Source of the DNA: Cryptomeria japonica
Taxonomy: Eukaryota > Streptophyta > Pinopsida > Cupressales > Cupressaceae
Reading direction: 5' to 3'
NCBI RefSeq assembly: GCF_030272615.1
Contig: NC_081408.1
Span: forward strand, 310,290,383 to 310,350,382
DNA length: 60,000 nucleotides
Shown here: in pieces, positions 1 through 10,089 of the stretch
Layout: each line of letters starts with the position of its first letter
Numbering within the stretch: position 1 is the first letter of the stretch
Notes under the pieces: generated by a model
The model's database searches: none
Seen by the model: the letters and a program-made list of their open reading frames with translations, nothing else
Told to the model about the DNA's origin: nothing
Program-made: the position numbers and the translations under genes

Positions 1-301
1 TCATCAGAATAAGCCAAGTGTCTCCTCTGTCTCTAATTGCAAAATATCTTTTTCATTCCCATAGAAACTACTCTCTAAATATCCCAAATTGGTTAAAATT
101 ATCTACCTAATCGGATTCATCACTCCGAGAGCTTTCCGGAAACATATCATACTTCATATTTTGAGCAAAAATGAGACCTTGAGCGAATTAATCATTTATG
201 TGCTCACATCATTTAAATTTTTGAATTTTTAATATAGTTTCAACTATATAATAAACCTCATTTAACTTTGATTTTTGACTCTTGTTGTGCTCTGACACTT
301 T

Positions 302-412
302 GCCACGTGGCAACCTCCAATTGGTTCGCAGGGTCTACTGGGCACCACCTCAACTAACACCTCATCACCACCACGTGTCTGCTTGCTTGTCTGTCCACCT
401 ATACGCCACGTG
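302..412. promoter_or_regulatory. cluster of three CACGTG (G-box/ABRE-like) palindromes
   Basis: CACGTG occurs at 304-309 (within the 10-bp palindrome GCCACGTGGC), 372-377 and 407-412. Two more lie at 860-865 and 1431-1436. In plants this hexamer is the core bound by bZIP and bHLH factors. The density is well above chance for AT-rich DNA, but no downstream gene was recognised, so promoter function is unproven. It could equally be part of an old mobile-element terminus. Confidence 0.3.
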
Positions 413-489
413 TGTGCCACATCACCACCACTAGGATGGGACCCACCTACTGGACTACCATGTCACACTGCCACCTATGCGCCACCTAG

Positions 490-800
490 CTTTCACCATT
501 TCGCAGATGGTAACCGGCGTGCATCTTCGCCTCACGAAACCACACGCACTGTCGATCTGCTTGGGACTTGCTTGACCTTAACCTTGCTCATTTTTAGAGA
601 TGCTTTTTTCTATTTCGTGGACCTTAACCGGTGAGCTCCTTTCCTTCGCAAAGCAGCATGGACCGTTGATCTTCATCAAACGTGCACAATCTTTACCCTG
701 TTCAATTTTTTGTGGATGCTTTTTACCATTTCGTAGCCTTTAACCTTCATGCATCTCGCCTTTGTGAAGTCGCCCTAACCGTCGATCCTGTCCAAACCTA
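490..800. repeat. degenerate tandem repeat, three units of about 115 bp
   Basis: Three diverged units each contain ATTTCG, then a block like TTAACC, then a C-rich stretch, and end in a GTCGATC/GTTGATC motif. The ATTTCG landmarks are at 498, 612 and 728, giving spacings of 114 and 116 bp. The block is more GC-rich than the flanking sequence. No coding sense was found across it. Confidence 0.55.
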
Positions 801-1790
801 GTCACTGGTTAAGTTAGCCTTTCTCTACAAAATTTGTCCTCTTGCCTCGAGAAGCGTATCACGTGGGGTACACCTGGTCACCGCTCAGTCGCATTGGGAT
901 CCATGCCCACACACATGGGGTCCGCCTTGGGCGCTCAATGGGCACCATCCATCAAAAGCCTTGATGGCTTTGACATTATGCATTGGTGGAGATTTACATA
1001 TAAATATAAAAATGTTCCTCTCCACAGTGAATGTGGGATAATGTTATTCTACCTGGGACTGCATTTTGGTGTTTTTTGTAGAGCTTTAATGGCTTTTTTT
1101 TTTTGCATTTGCTTGGAAGCATTGGTGGTTTTTAGACTAGCCACGCAGAAGATCATTTCCTTTACACTGGCCAATGCACAAGCTTGGGAGCTGATACAAA
1201 ATTTCAAACTCCACTCCATCCATCTTCAATGCCTTTCTGCATTTGTTGGGAAAGTTCTAAGCCATGTTTTTTAAATTCCAATCACCTCATGTGTAGCAAG
1301 GAGGAGATAGGAGACCACCTAAGAGAGGAAAGGATGCCAGCAAAAACATTTGGTTGAAGACCTTTTAAATGCCTCCTCCACCATCCACGTAGGGCTTCCA
1401 ATTTGCACCTGCTGCAATCTACAATCCTCCCACGTGACCTTGCACAACCAAATCTTTTGCTTGATGGTTTTGATATGGCCTCCCAATAGCCATGCAAAGA
1501 GGAAGATGAGGAAGCACACGAGGAATGGATTTTTCTTGACATTCACTTGCCTTGCTAATCTGCTGCATTTTCAATGCCCAACCACAACTCTTCTACACTC
1601 AACGCTAAACTCCACGCACATTGCATTTGCTCGAATGTGGTTTGTTTCTGTTGCTTTCAATTGGTACGTGGGGGAAAGGAAGACTTCACGGTTTCAAACT
1701 GCCATTTGCTTGAAACATTTTCTATTGTTGTATTGCCTCCCCTGCAACTCAGAGGATCCACACATGGGAACTGGAGGATATGACTGGCAT
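801..1790. other. intergenic stretch, no recognisable gene
   Basis: Open frames at 834-1274 and 1350-1826 (plus) have no recognised domain, no repeat relationship to the rest of the window, and low-complexity Cys/His/Leu-rich translations typical of chance frames. Two of the five CACGTG boxes lie here. Nothing else could be supported. Confidence 0.5.
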
Positions 1791-2135
1791 TCAATTACTA
1801 AATTTCATTGCTCCATGTTTCAATAAGCCTTTTACGATGCCATGTGAGGGGGAAATTGATTTGTAACTGAGAATTTGCATTTGGTCAATAACAGTCAACC
1901 ATCCTTTTATAATTTTGAAAGATATCTGTTTGAGAACTGGATCTTGATGCTCTTGTTGACTATTAGACCATACAAATCTCATATTCTGGACAAGAAGGGC
2001 CATATTCTCCATATTTCTATCTGAAATCTCTTGACAATTATTAGAATAACAAAAAGCTAGTCTGCAACTTTTGCTAGCATCATCATTTGTCAAATGGTAA
2101 ATTGCATGCCATGAAATAAGAACAATTCGCCACAA
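1791..2135 (-). pseudogene. unidentified open frame, possible host-gene exon remnant
   Basis: A minus-strand frame of about 114 codons stays open, and its translation has a balanced, soluble, helix-forming composition (for example NMENMALLVQNMRF and QISFKIIKGWLTVIDQ) unlike the Cys/His-rich chance frames nearby. There is no in-frame ATG at its 5' limit: the frame opens at TTG after an upstream stop. It would therefore be an internal exon or a fragment rather than a whole gene. No family was recognised and clear splice signals were not seen. It is not related to the retroelement ORFs elsewhere in the window. It could still be chance. Confidence 0.25.
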
Positions 2136-3290
2136 GAATTAATGCATAAGCATGAGCCAGGTCAAGCCCCAAAGTGGGTCCGATTAAAAAAAAAAATCAT
2201 TTTCATGCAACTAACCTCTGAAAAGCTTCAGGAACCTTACCCGTACCTCTAGAAACGATCGTCATCATTTTCAGATCATCAGACTGAATTTTGTAACCTT
2301 CAAGTGATTACGCCACATTTTTTCATTTATTCATGAAGACGTATTTTTCAAAGTGGTCAAAACACCTTTCTGGACCTCACCGTCTAACAGGCGTGTACTC
2401 TGAAATACAAGGATGAACTCTACCAAACAGTTTGTCAAAATGAGTCCCGAGCGAAGAGATATTAATCAACAAAAATGGCCAACTGGCTTTATCGACACTG
2501 CAGACCTGATGAAGTCAATGTTCTGGCAACACATGATGCCTTTCTCAAAAATATCAAATGACCTCCATAGGTCCTCAAATTTGAAACACAAGTACCTTGA
2601 AGTACATACTAAATATTTGAATTCTAAGTTCAACCAAAATCCTGACTGGATGCAAATGGTGCACTCATAAAAACAACTACTTTAACTGATATAGCACTGA
2701 AAGTACAGATAACTGAAAACGATGGCTAAATGAACCCTTTTGAAAACCGATCAAACGGATTAATAGAGGCTTGAAATTTGAAACTTAGCTTGTCATTTAT
2801 ATCAGCATTAACCCAGAAAAAAATTTTTGGGATAACACTCAGTGAGGCAACTTTTACACTTATGCGAAATAGGACTCTGACTAGCTATTGAAACAGGGAC
2901 TTGCCAAAACATACAAATTGCAAATGGATTGATCTTTGAAAACTGAGCAAACGGATTCACGAAGACTTGAAATTTTGTATACTTACTCAAATTTATGTAT
3001 ACAATTGAATCCATTTTGAAATTATCCATGATGATCAACAAGGCAAAAGATGTAAACACTCAAAGTAGGCTACTCAATAAAATCTGCATTTGTGCCTAAA
3101 ATGCACTTTCAGCTCACCCCTCAAAATGGGTACTTCATAAACTTATCCAAACTGAATTCTGAAAGTTGCACATCATTGCATAGGCCAAATGAAAGGTGTG
3201 TAATAAGTTTCCCAAGCCTTACCCCCTGAAAATCAACTGGCTCCACTTTACCCTCTCTCTAACTAGGCCATTCAAACTGACGCATTTGGA
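2136..3290. other. intergenic stretch with one two-copy repeat
   Basis: No gene was recognised. Segments near 2738-2806 and 2930-2998 resemble each other, sharing TTGAAAAC, then CAAACGGATT, then ACTTGAAAT-like or GCTTGAAAT-like blocks. The CAAACGGAT cores are 196 bp apart, which suggests a degenerate tandem or dispersed repeat. Confidence 0.35.
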
Positions 3291-3317
3291 AATGCAAAGC
3301 AAAAATTTGAATTGGGC

Positions 3318-4420
3318 CTAAAAACTTGACTCAAATTTAGATGAGTCCCAATAGTCCCAAAGCTTGTATCCTTTCACACCATAACTATACCTGATGAAGG
3401 TACATTTCACAACCTTGTTTTCCAACTTTGTCTGCTTCTCCTTTGGCACATGTGCATATGCCTCGCAAGAAAAAAATCTAATATGTCTCAATGAGGGCTT
3501 GTGACCCAACCATGCTTACATAGGCATTTTATCAACAAGAGATGATGTAGGAGATGTGTTAATTAGGTATCAAGAAGTGGCAACAACTTCAACCGAAAAC
3601 TTGTGTTCTAGACCAACACCACTCAACATACTCCTAGCCTTCTCCATCAATGTCCTATTCATTCTTTCTGCCACTCCATTCTACTATGGATAATATAGAG
3701 ATATCTTTTGTTTGTTAATGCCATATTCTTTACAAAATCCATCAAAATCATTAGAGAAAAAATCATTATTATCAATCCTCAAACTTTTATTTTTCTTTCC
3801 AATCTGCACCTCAACCATTGCTTCAAATTATTTAAATCAACTAAAAGCCTCATATTTACTCTTTAGAAAATATACCCATCTCCTACTAAAATCATCAATA
3901 AATGAAACATAATATGTGGATTTTTGAATTGAAGGAACATCTACAGGACGAAACACATCAGAATGAATAAGATCCAAAACACCACAAGTTTTATGAGAAC
4001 TCGAGTAAAATTGAATGCAATTTTGTTTTCCATAAATGCAATCCTCACAGAAATAAAATTCAAGATTACAATCATTCAAACCTTAAACAAGGTTCTTATT
4101 TTTCAAGGTCCTTAGACCCTTTCCTCCAATGTGGCCAAGCCTCTAGTGCCATAACATAGTCTTCTATGCAGGTAACTTTTTTCAGAAGAAATAGCACCAT
4201 TAGGTACCCAAAATCCATTTCCGTCTGCTAAAGGTGAAACCCTCAAATATTTCACAGATTTACTATTTACAGAAGTGCTATTACACTCAATAGTGTATAC
4301 GTCTAGCTTATACAAATTGCCTAAGCAGACACCTCTAGCAATTACCATAGTACCCTTAATCATCTTACATCCGACTTCAAAAAAGACTACCTGCACACCC
4401 ACATCTATTAGTTTTCTCAC
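3318..4420 (-). pseudogene. pol: element E GAG-pre-integrase, integrase and post-integrase remnants
   Basis: The segment 4420-4112 contains LYKLDVYTIECNST, followed by a degraded His/Cys zinc region, the hallmarks of the copia GAG-pre-integrase domain. The segment 4079-3837 has the start of the integrase core (YYVSFIDDFSRRWVYFLKSK). Around 3700-3510 the translation includes ERMNRTLMEKARSML, which holds the catalytic Glu of the DDE triad. The segment 3509-3318 matches the post-integrase motif (FFSCEAYAHVPKEKQTKLE, then YSYGVKGYKLWD). Stops and frameshifts separate the pieces, and the strand-transfer enzyme cannot be made. Confidence 0.8.
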
Positions 4421-4633
4421 AGATAATAGATTTCATTTTAAACAAGGGATAAGTAGGACACCATTAATCCTTTTCATTCTACCATCAAAAAACCTGATTC
4501 TAACTTTACCTTGACCAACAATGTTTAAATGTGAATCATAACACAAGTACACCTTACCTCCATTCAGTTCTTCATATTCAGAAAACCAATCTCTATTGGA
4601 AGTCATATGAAAAGATGCACCTGAGTTAATTAG

Positions 4634-5038
4634 TCAGGCATTATTACTTGCATGAGTCACCAAAGCCGCAATGAATGCATCACCATCTTCCTTCTCAAAC
4701 TCAGAATCAAAATCAATCTTCTTATTTTTCTTCTTATTATCTTCTTTACAGTGCTTATGAATGTGACTTGATTTATCGCAATTCCAGCAAATGACTTTGG
4801 ACTTTCCAGAAGGTTTCGATCTCCCTTTCAATTTGGACTTATCGTGCTTCTCATTCTTCTTTCCTTTCTCCTTAGGTCTTCCACAAATAGGAAGGGATTC
4901 CTTCGAACTATGGGATACCTTCCTTCTCATCTCTTCACCAAGTAGGACACCCACCACATCTTTAGACTTCAAAACAACAGAAGTACTACCAATAACCATA
5001 ACAAGAGAATCCCACAAATCAGGAAAAGAATAAAGCAA
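4634..5038 (-). pseudogene. gag: element E gag C-terminal part with CCHC zinc knuckle
   Basis: The translation is lysine-rich (KEKGKKNEKHDKSKLKGRSK) and leads into CWNCDKSSHIHKHC, a perfect CX2CX4HX4C nucleocapsid zinc knuckle that in this family binds genomic RNA. A second basic tract and an acidic stretch follow, as expected ahead of the copia protease. The capsid-like N-terminal part upstream is degraded. Only part of gag remains open. Confidence 0.75.
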
Positions 5039-5418
5039 GATTTGGCATTTCTCCTCTTCTTTGTAGTGTTTTCTTCATGGAGTTTGATCAGAATGAGTCT
5101 ACCAGGAACAGTCTGATTAGACCCTTGGCTCTTTGGTCCATAACATCACACTGAGCTACCATAATAGGATCTGAGGGCCTTTGGACATTCACATCAACAA
5201 CATCCCATAGATCTCGATCTATTAGTAGATCTTCCATCTTCAGCTTCTACATCTCAAAATTGTTCCATTAAATTTTTCCACCTCTAGTTTCTTTGATGAA
5301 CTTGCCATCCGAAAATTCATGCAATAAGATCAAAATGTATCTTTTGCACAAGCTCCCACTCAAATCTAGATTAGTTCAAAAAACCCAACAACCCATAATT
5401 GAAACCAAAGGTGATCAA

Positions 5419-5430
5419 GCTCTGATAGCA
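5419..5430 (-). other. primer binding site of element E
   Basis: The minus-strand reading is TGCTATCAGAGC, one mismatch from TGGTATCAGAGC, the complement of the initiator-Met tRNA 3' end used by plant copia elements. It lies 2 bp inside the 5' LTR boundary. Confidence 0.75.
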
Positions 5431-5432
5431 CT

Positions 5433-6296
5433 TGTAAGGAAGTTAAGTAGCGAAAAAACTTCCTACACTAACCTTGAGAGGAGGGTAATGCAAAAACTTT
5501 TACAGATCTGAACAACAGTTATAGAAAATAGAAATAGATATAGTAACATTCAAACCATAATACAATGGTTTACATGGGGAAAACCCTTTCAGGAGAAAAA
5601 CCCCACACTCCAAAAGTCGTCTAATATATTATTCAACAATCAAAATAGACTATAATATACTTGTAGATAAATCTCTTCATAGGAGTATCACTAATTAGAG
5701 ATTCAAAGGTAACTCAATAGCCATAAGACTCCATAAGACTCTTACACACAACCTCTATCTCATGTACCTCATATATAGGAGATACAATAGAAGAAATTGT
5801 CAAATGGTATTACAAAACCATGGACTAAAACCACCCAATAAGGTGTAGCCAGCCTTATCTTCCTTCTAGATGCCCTATGATGTGTCCCTCCCCTTTTAAA
5901 GCTCATTTATGTGTCCCATACAAATTATATTCCTATTTCATGAGTACAAACTTTTAGAGGCCATAACTTATGAACCATGTGTCTGATTGACGAACCGTTT
6001 GAAGTGTCGGAAAGCTCACAAAGTTCTCTGTTGCCTCATAAGTGATAATCCACTTATGCCCACTTTTTAGGATATTGGACATCTCTAAAGTCATCAAAAT
6101 CAAATTTAAATATTTCATTGGATCCCTCCAAAATGGAAAATTTAATATCTTCAAAACTAGATGTGATCTTGAGCCGTAACTTTATCAGAATGCTTATCTA
6201 GCCAACCATAAGCTTTGGGGATAAATTAGCACCATTTCATGATCAAATGAAAACTTACTATAAATAGTAACCTCATGTAAATTCAAGGTTGAGACA
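5433..6296 (-). repeat. 5' LTR of element E
   Basis: In plus orientation the LTR begins TGTAAGGAAG directly after the primer site and appears to end ...TTGAGACA at about 6296, where recognisable element A coding sequence starts. It contains the GGGGAAAACCC...GAGAAAAACC motif typical of plant copia LTRs. The outer end is inferred from the junction with A and could be off by a few bases. The partner 3' LTR is missing from the window. Confidence 0.6.
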
Positions 6297-8310
6297 CCAT
6301 TTTCCCAACTCTGCTAGATCTTTACCCAAAGTTGTCATTGCATCCTGCTGATCACCAAGTAAAGTGTTCATCTCGAGAGTGATTAAACTTCTCAATTCTT
6401 CCACTCTGCTCATCATTTGATCCTTTTCTTTAGTCAAGCCCTTTATTTTATTAGTGAGATCCATTATCTAGGCTTTAAGGCTACTGGGAAAAACTGAATC
6501 TGGGGAAAATGTTTATGCTATATTGGCTAATTGCCCTTCAAGATCTCTTATCTTCTTGTTAGTGTCTACCAAAAACCTAGGCAAAAAGAGGCATAACTTG
6601 AAGATTTTACCACCTTCATCGAAAGCATCTTCAACACTTTTCACTGTGGATTTCAAAACTTCCCTATCAGCCTCAATTGTTTTTAAGTAGATTTGGAGCC
6701 TCATCTCATTGAATTTATTCAAAACCTTTATGTCAACTGCTTTCTCTAATGATACAACTTCTGATTCTACTTTATTTAACATATCGTTAAGCTTACCAAA
6801 GAGTGTCATTAGAAATATTCTTAAGGTTGGGCAAAAAATTCTCCAAAACTATAGTTGCCAAAGATATTACCTTTTTTCTTTTGATGCAAACTTGAGTAAG
6901 TCCTCCCTTGCCTTGATATGTGTGAGGGTAGATAACTTTAGTTCTTGAAGAGGGGATAGGGTACTCAAGTCTACCAAACCATGAGAAATATCATCCTCAA
7001 CTGCAACCTATTTTCCTTTATCAGGAATTGTATCTTTTGTCATGGTTACCGGAGCTTCATTAGTCCACTCTTCATCCTTATCCTTAAAACAATCTTCAAT
7101 TTTTACATCCTCTAACCTTTGTCACCATCTCCATCACACTTTCCTACTTCACCTAACTCCTCAGCTATCATCTCAGCAATTATTTCTCTCAGGATTATCC
7201 TGTGTGTCTTCGAGAATCCTAGATATCATACAACTCTTTCAGAATCAGAGATGATAGTTCAATAAATGCTTTACTAAAAGAATACATATAATTTACAACT
7301 GCCTCTTCAATAGCACTCTAAAATTTCTCAAAAAAATTCTCATAATATATAGAAAGGTTTGACAAATTGCCTTCATTCAATATTGTATCTATAATCTGCT
7401 GCAATGGGGGTACAAGTGTATGAACCTTCAATCTTACCCAACTTGAGGGCTTAATCTATCTCAGATTTCTTCTTGCATGCTCTTGTCTTGCCAGATTTCT
7501 CACCTTGTGTCTTATCTTTCTTTGTAGATGGAGCAACATTGGATACATGTTTTTCAACAATTCTGGCAAATATAGTTGTTTTCTTCACCTCTTTGACCTC
7601 TTCATCAGATTCAGTTTCCTCTACTGCTACATACTTCCTTCCAAATTTCTCCTTCTTCCTCTTTTCAACTCCACCAGTTGATGTTGATTGAGGCTTGGGT
7701 GGATGTACCCTCTTTTCCACACCAGAGGTAGGAGCAGACATGCTTGGCTTTGCCTTGGATTGCTTGGGAGGAGTCAGTTTATCTTGTGGCTTCAATACAT
7801 CTTCTTCCTTCAATATGTTTCTCTCTAACTCTCTACACTACTTCCCGGGTTATGCCCATTTTCTCAACAAGTTCTTCAACTTCTTTTCTGAATTTTCTTT
7901 TTCTTCTAGGCCCAATGAAGTTCTTGTGCAGGTCCAGGTCCTTCTCCTAGAAAGTGCCAAATTTCTCTTCTTTCTAGTCCACCGGCTGACTTAACAGGTG
8001 TTGAGTATATGCATAAAGCATAACTGCATCTACCTCATACCCCATGTCCATGGTCCAGATAGTTCTGGGCTCAACCACCTCCATCTGGCACTGATCCTTG
8101 TCAACCATAAAAAAGTAGTCTTATGATACTTTTCCACTATCTCTTTAGGGATTCTCTCTCTTCTTTTCATAGTGGCTTGGAAAGTTTTGAAATAGTCCCA
8201 TAAAGCCAATTTTTGCATAACATTTCCACCCAAACCCAACAATCCTTCCTTGATTTACATTGCCATTGGTTTATCATAAGCCCATCAAACTTTACCAATT
8301 CCCATAATAT
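6297..8310 (-). pseudogene. element A: ORF2 C-terminal portion (unknown function)
   Basis: This is the downstream part of the ORF2 whose N-terminal part lies at 26421-27203; the copia array split it at 8310. From high to low coordinate the recognisable pieces are: the RRERIP and MGYEVDA-like block (8240-8030), a Lys-rich region with KRKKEKFGRK (7813-7451), a helical KVLNKFNEMRLQIY...KTIEADREV segment (6809-6513), and a coiled coil MDLTNKIKGL...KDQMM (6464-6273 frame). Equivalent pieces occur in elements B, C and D. The last ~60 codons and the 3' LTR are lost where element E abuts. Several stops and frame changes are present. No enzymatic motif was seen. Confidence 0.75.
8306..8310. repeat. 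left target-site duplication AATAT of the copia array
   Basis: AATAT precedes the first array LTR and is repeated at 26421-26425 immediately after the last one. Removing the array plus one AATAT rejoins element A ORF2 in a form that aligns with the uninterrupted sequence of element B near 45380-45415. Confidence 0.9.
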
Positions 8311-8510
8311 TGATGAATAATGATGAACAGTAAATACCCAATAGATACTGAGAGGGGGGGGTGAATCAGTATACAAAAAAACTTTCTCCAACAATTCAAA
8401 TAACAAAGACTGCACTAATTGGTAAACAACATCACCAATCTAAATCAAGGCAATATCAGTAAAACACAGTGACTGTGAAAGTCATAAACCGGTAACACTT
8501 AGATCTTCAC

Positions 8511-8586
8511 AAAACCTAATATCTCATTTCCACTTCACCCATATGCTTAAAACCTAATATCTCATTTCCACTTCACCCATATGCTT
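8511..8586. repeat. 38-bp tandem duplication inside LTR1
   Basis: There are two adjacent copies (8511-8548 and 8549-8586) of a 38-bp unit starting AAAACCTAATATCTCATTTC and ending CATATGCTT. The same duplication is present in LTR3 (19215-19290) and LTR4 (25131-25206), so it predates the array. LTR2 has lost it in its internal deletion. Confidence 0.9.
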
Positions 8587-9634
8587 AAAGAAGTAATACA
8601 TCAGAAATATGACCATTGGATATGCATGCATTACTGCTTAACAGAAAACACTAAAACATCACATGAAAAGCATCATACATGACACAGTGATTTTTCACAT
8701 GGAAACCCAACTAGGAAAAACCACAGTGGGGATGAATACCCACAAGTTGTTCATGAACTCTTTTGAAGTTCGCTCTGTTAGGAACCTAGTCTGGTTAATG
8801 ACTTTACAACAGGTTATACTAGGAACCGATCTTTCTAGGGATCACCCAATTAAGGGATGGCTAAATACCCGGATAAAGGTTAGAACCCTGTTAAAGGTTA
8901 ACTCACAAGAGGATTTGAAGAACTCAATGATTTTGAGTCACCCTATTAAGGATTTATAGAAAGCTTGTTAAAGCTACCCGGTAAAGGGATTTTCCAATTT
9001 TTGAAATGGTTAGAAGTCAACAGGTAATACACTAATCTGATAAAAGCACTTAATGCCAAGGCAGATCCTCTTTAGTTCCTTTACTACTGCAATCACACTC
9101 TGCACATCACTTCTTACTACTTTGGTCTAGCAAGAATCAAGTATCTCTTCACTTAGAAACACACATAACATTTGCCAGCAATTCCACAATGCAAATCATC
9201 ATCGACCTTATAGACAATAATTTGGTCGGTAGACAAAACCTAAAACCCTAAGCAGTTAGGTTATCAATACAGTCGGTCCTTTCCTGACCATTTAATCACA
9301 TTGCATAGAGTAAAACAATCTTGAACAAATCTCAAGACATTCTCCATTGTTCATTCTTCACCACTTCTGGAAGCTGATAACCCATCACGTGCTCTCCACT
9401 ATTTACTAGGATTTTGCATATTCCTGAGGTGGATAGAATCAATCTTATTCATGCAAGATCCTCAAGAAGATTCTTCACACGCATAAGGTTGATGTGGAAA
9501 TACGATCTCATCTTCATTTCAATGCTAACTTATCATAGGATGTCATTGGTCAAATTACACAAACTTGGAATGCATCAACAAAAAACCCTGAAGCCGAGAC
9601 TACTAACTGGTAGTCATACCCCGATATAAACTTT

Positions 9635-9755
9635 GCATGTATCGGTTCACATTCCAACATACTGGTTCACCTTTTCACATATACTGGTTCACTTCATACC
9701 ATCATACCGATTCTCTTGCCAGTTTGCTTTCTTCAATATACCAGTTCATACTTCA
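9635..9755 (-). promoter_or_regulatory. reiterated ACCGGTTCAC-like motifs in LTR1 U3
   Basis: ATCGGTTCAC, ACTGGTTCACC, ACTGGTTCACT, ACCGATTCTC and ACCAGTTCAT occur every 15-30 bp close to the outer U3 end in element orientation. Homologous arrays lie in LTR2 (14555-14665), LTR3 (20350-20485) and LTR4 (26218-26350). Reiterated short motifs in U3 are known enhancers in copia elements such as Tnt1 and Tto1; the same role here is inferred. Confidence 0.4.
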
Positions 9756-9820
9756 GCATATTGACATCAATGGCAACATTAAATATCATCATGTCATCAA
9801 ACTCTGCACATATGCCAACA

Positions 9821-9833
9821 ATCTCCCCCTTTG
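9821..9833 (-). other. polypurine tract of internal region 1
   Basis: CCAAAGGGGGAGA on the minus strand lies directly inside the 3' LTR, where plus-strand DNA synthesis is primed. A second AAAGGGGGA tract is at 9940-9950. Counterparts are at 14735-14747 (mutated CGGGAG) and 14854-14864 for internal 2, and 20552-20564 and 20670-20680 for internal 3. Confidence 0.75.
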
Positions 9834-10089
9834 GCATTGACAGAAATATACAAAGATATCTCTCTGCTTGACATCTTCTCCCTAATCTCTTCCATATTAT
9901 GTCTTCAGAACTGTAGATATCTTTTCTGCTTCACATCTTGTCCCCCTTTGACAACAATGTCAAAGTGGAGGCATAAACATCCATGATCTATTATGCTACT
10001 CCCTCTAAGGAGTAGCATCCTTCAACACACCAATCCTGAAAAGGTTTGACAATGCAATACTTGAGTGATGTGGAGCACATACCTTTAGT

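Larger units (their letters stand above)
3300..5432 (-). mobile_element. copia fragment E: internal region, truncated within pol
   Basis: Reading right to left on the minus strand the order is gag zinc knuckle, GAG-pre-integrase, integrase core and post-integrase region. This is the Ty1/copia order, in which integrase precedes reverse transcriptase. Reverse transcriptase, RNase H and the 3' LTR would lie left of 3300 and are absent, so the copy is truncated. Many in-frame stops and frame changes show that it is dead. Its sequence is clearly different from the copia array at 8311-26420. Confidence 0.85.
8311..9820 (-). repeat. array LTR1 (3' terminal LTR)
   Basis: This is a 1,510-bp LTR, TGATGAATAATG...TATGCCAACA in plus orientation (element orientation TGTTGG...ATCA). 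It holds a 38-bp tandem duplication at 8511-8586, the copia-type ATGGAAACCCAACTAGG...AAAACCAC block near 8700, and an array of GGTTCAC-like motifs at about 9640-9755. Confidence 0.92.

Noticed and set aside
834-1826. Plus-strand frames of 146 and 158 codons
   Set aside because: The composition is Cys/His/Phe-rich and patternless, with no domain, conserved start or repeat in the window; probably chance.
8663-8959. Open frame in LTR1 repeated in LTR3 (19370-19741)
   Set aside because: It lies on the strand opposite to the element, inside LTRs, and its openness is not kept in LTR4; treated as an LTR shadow.
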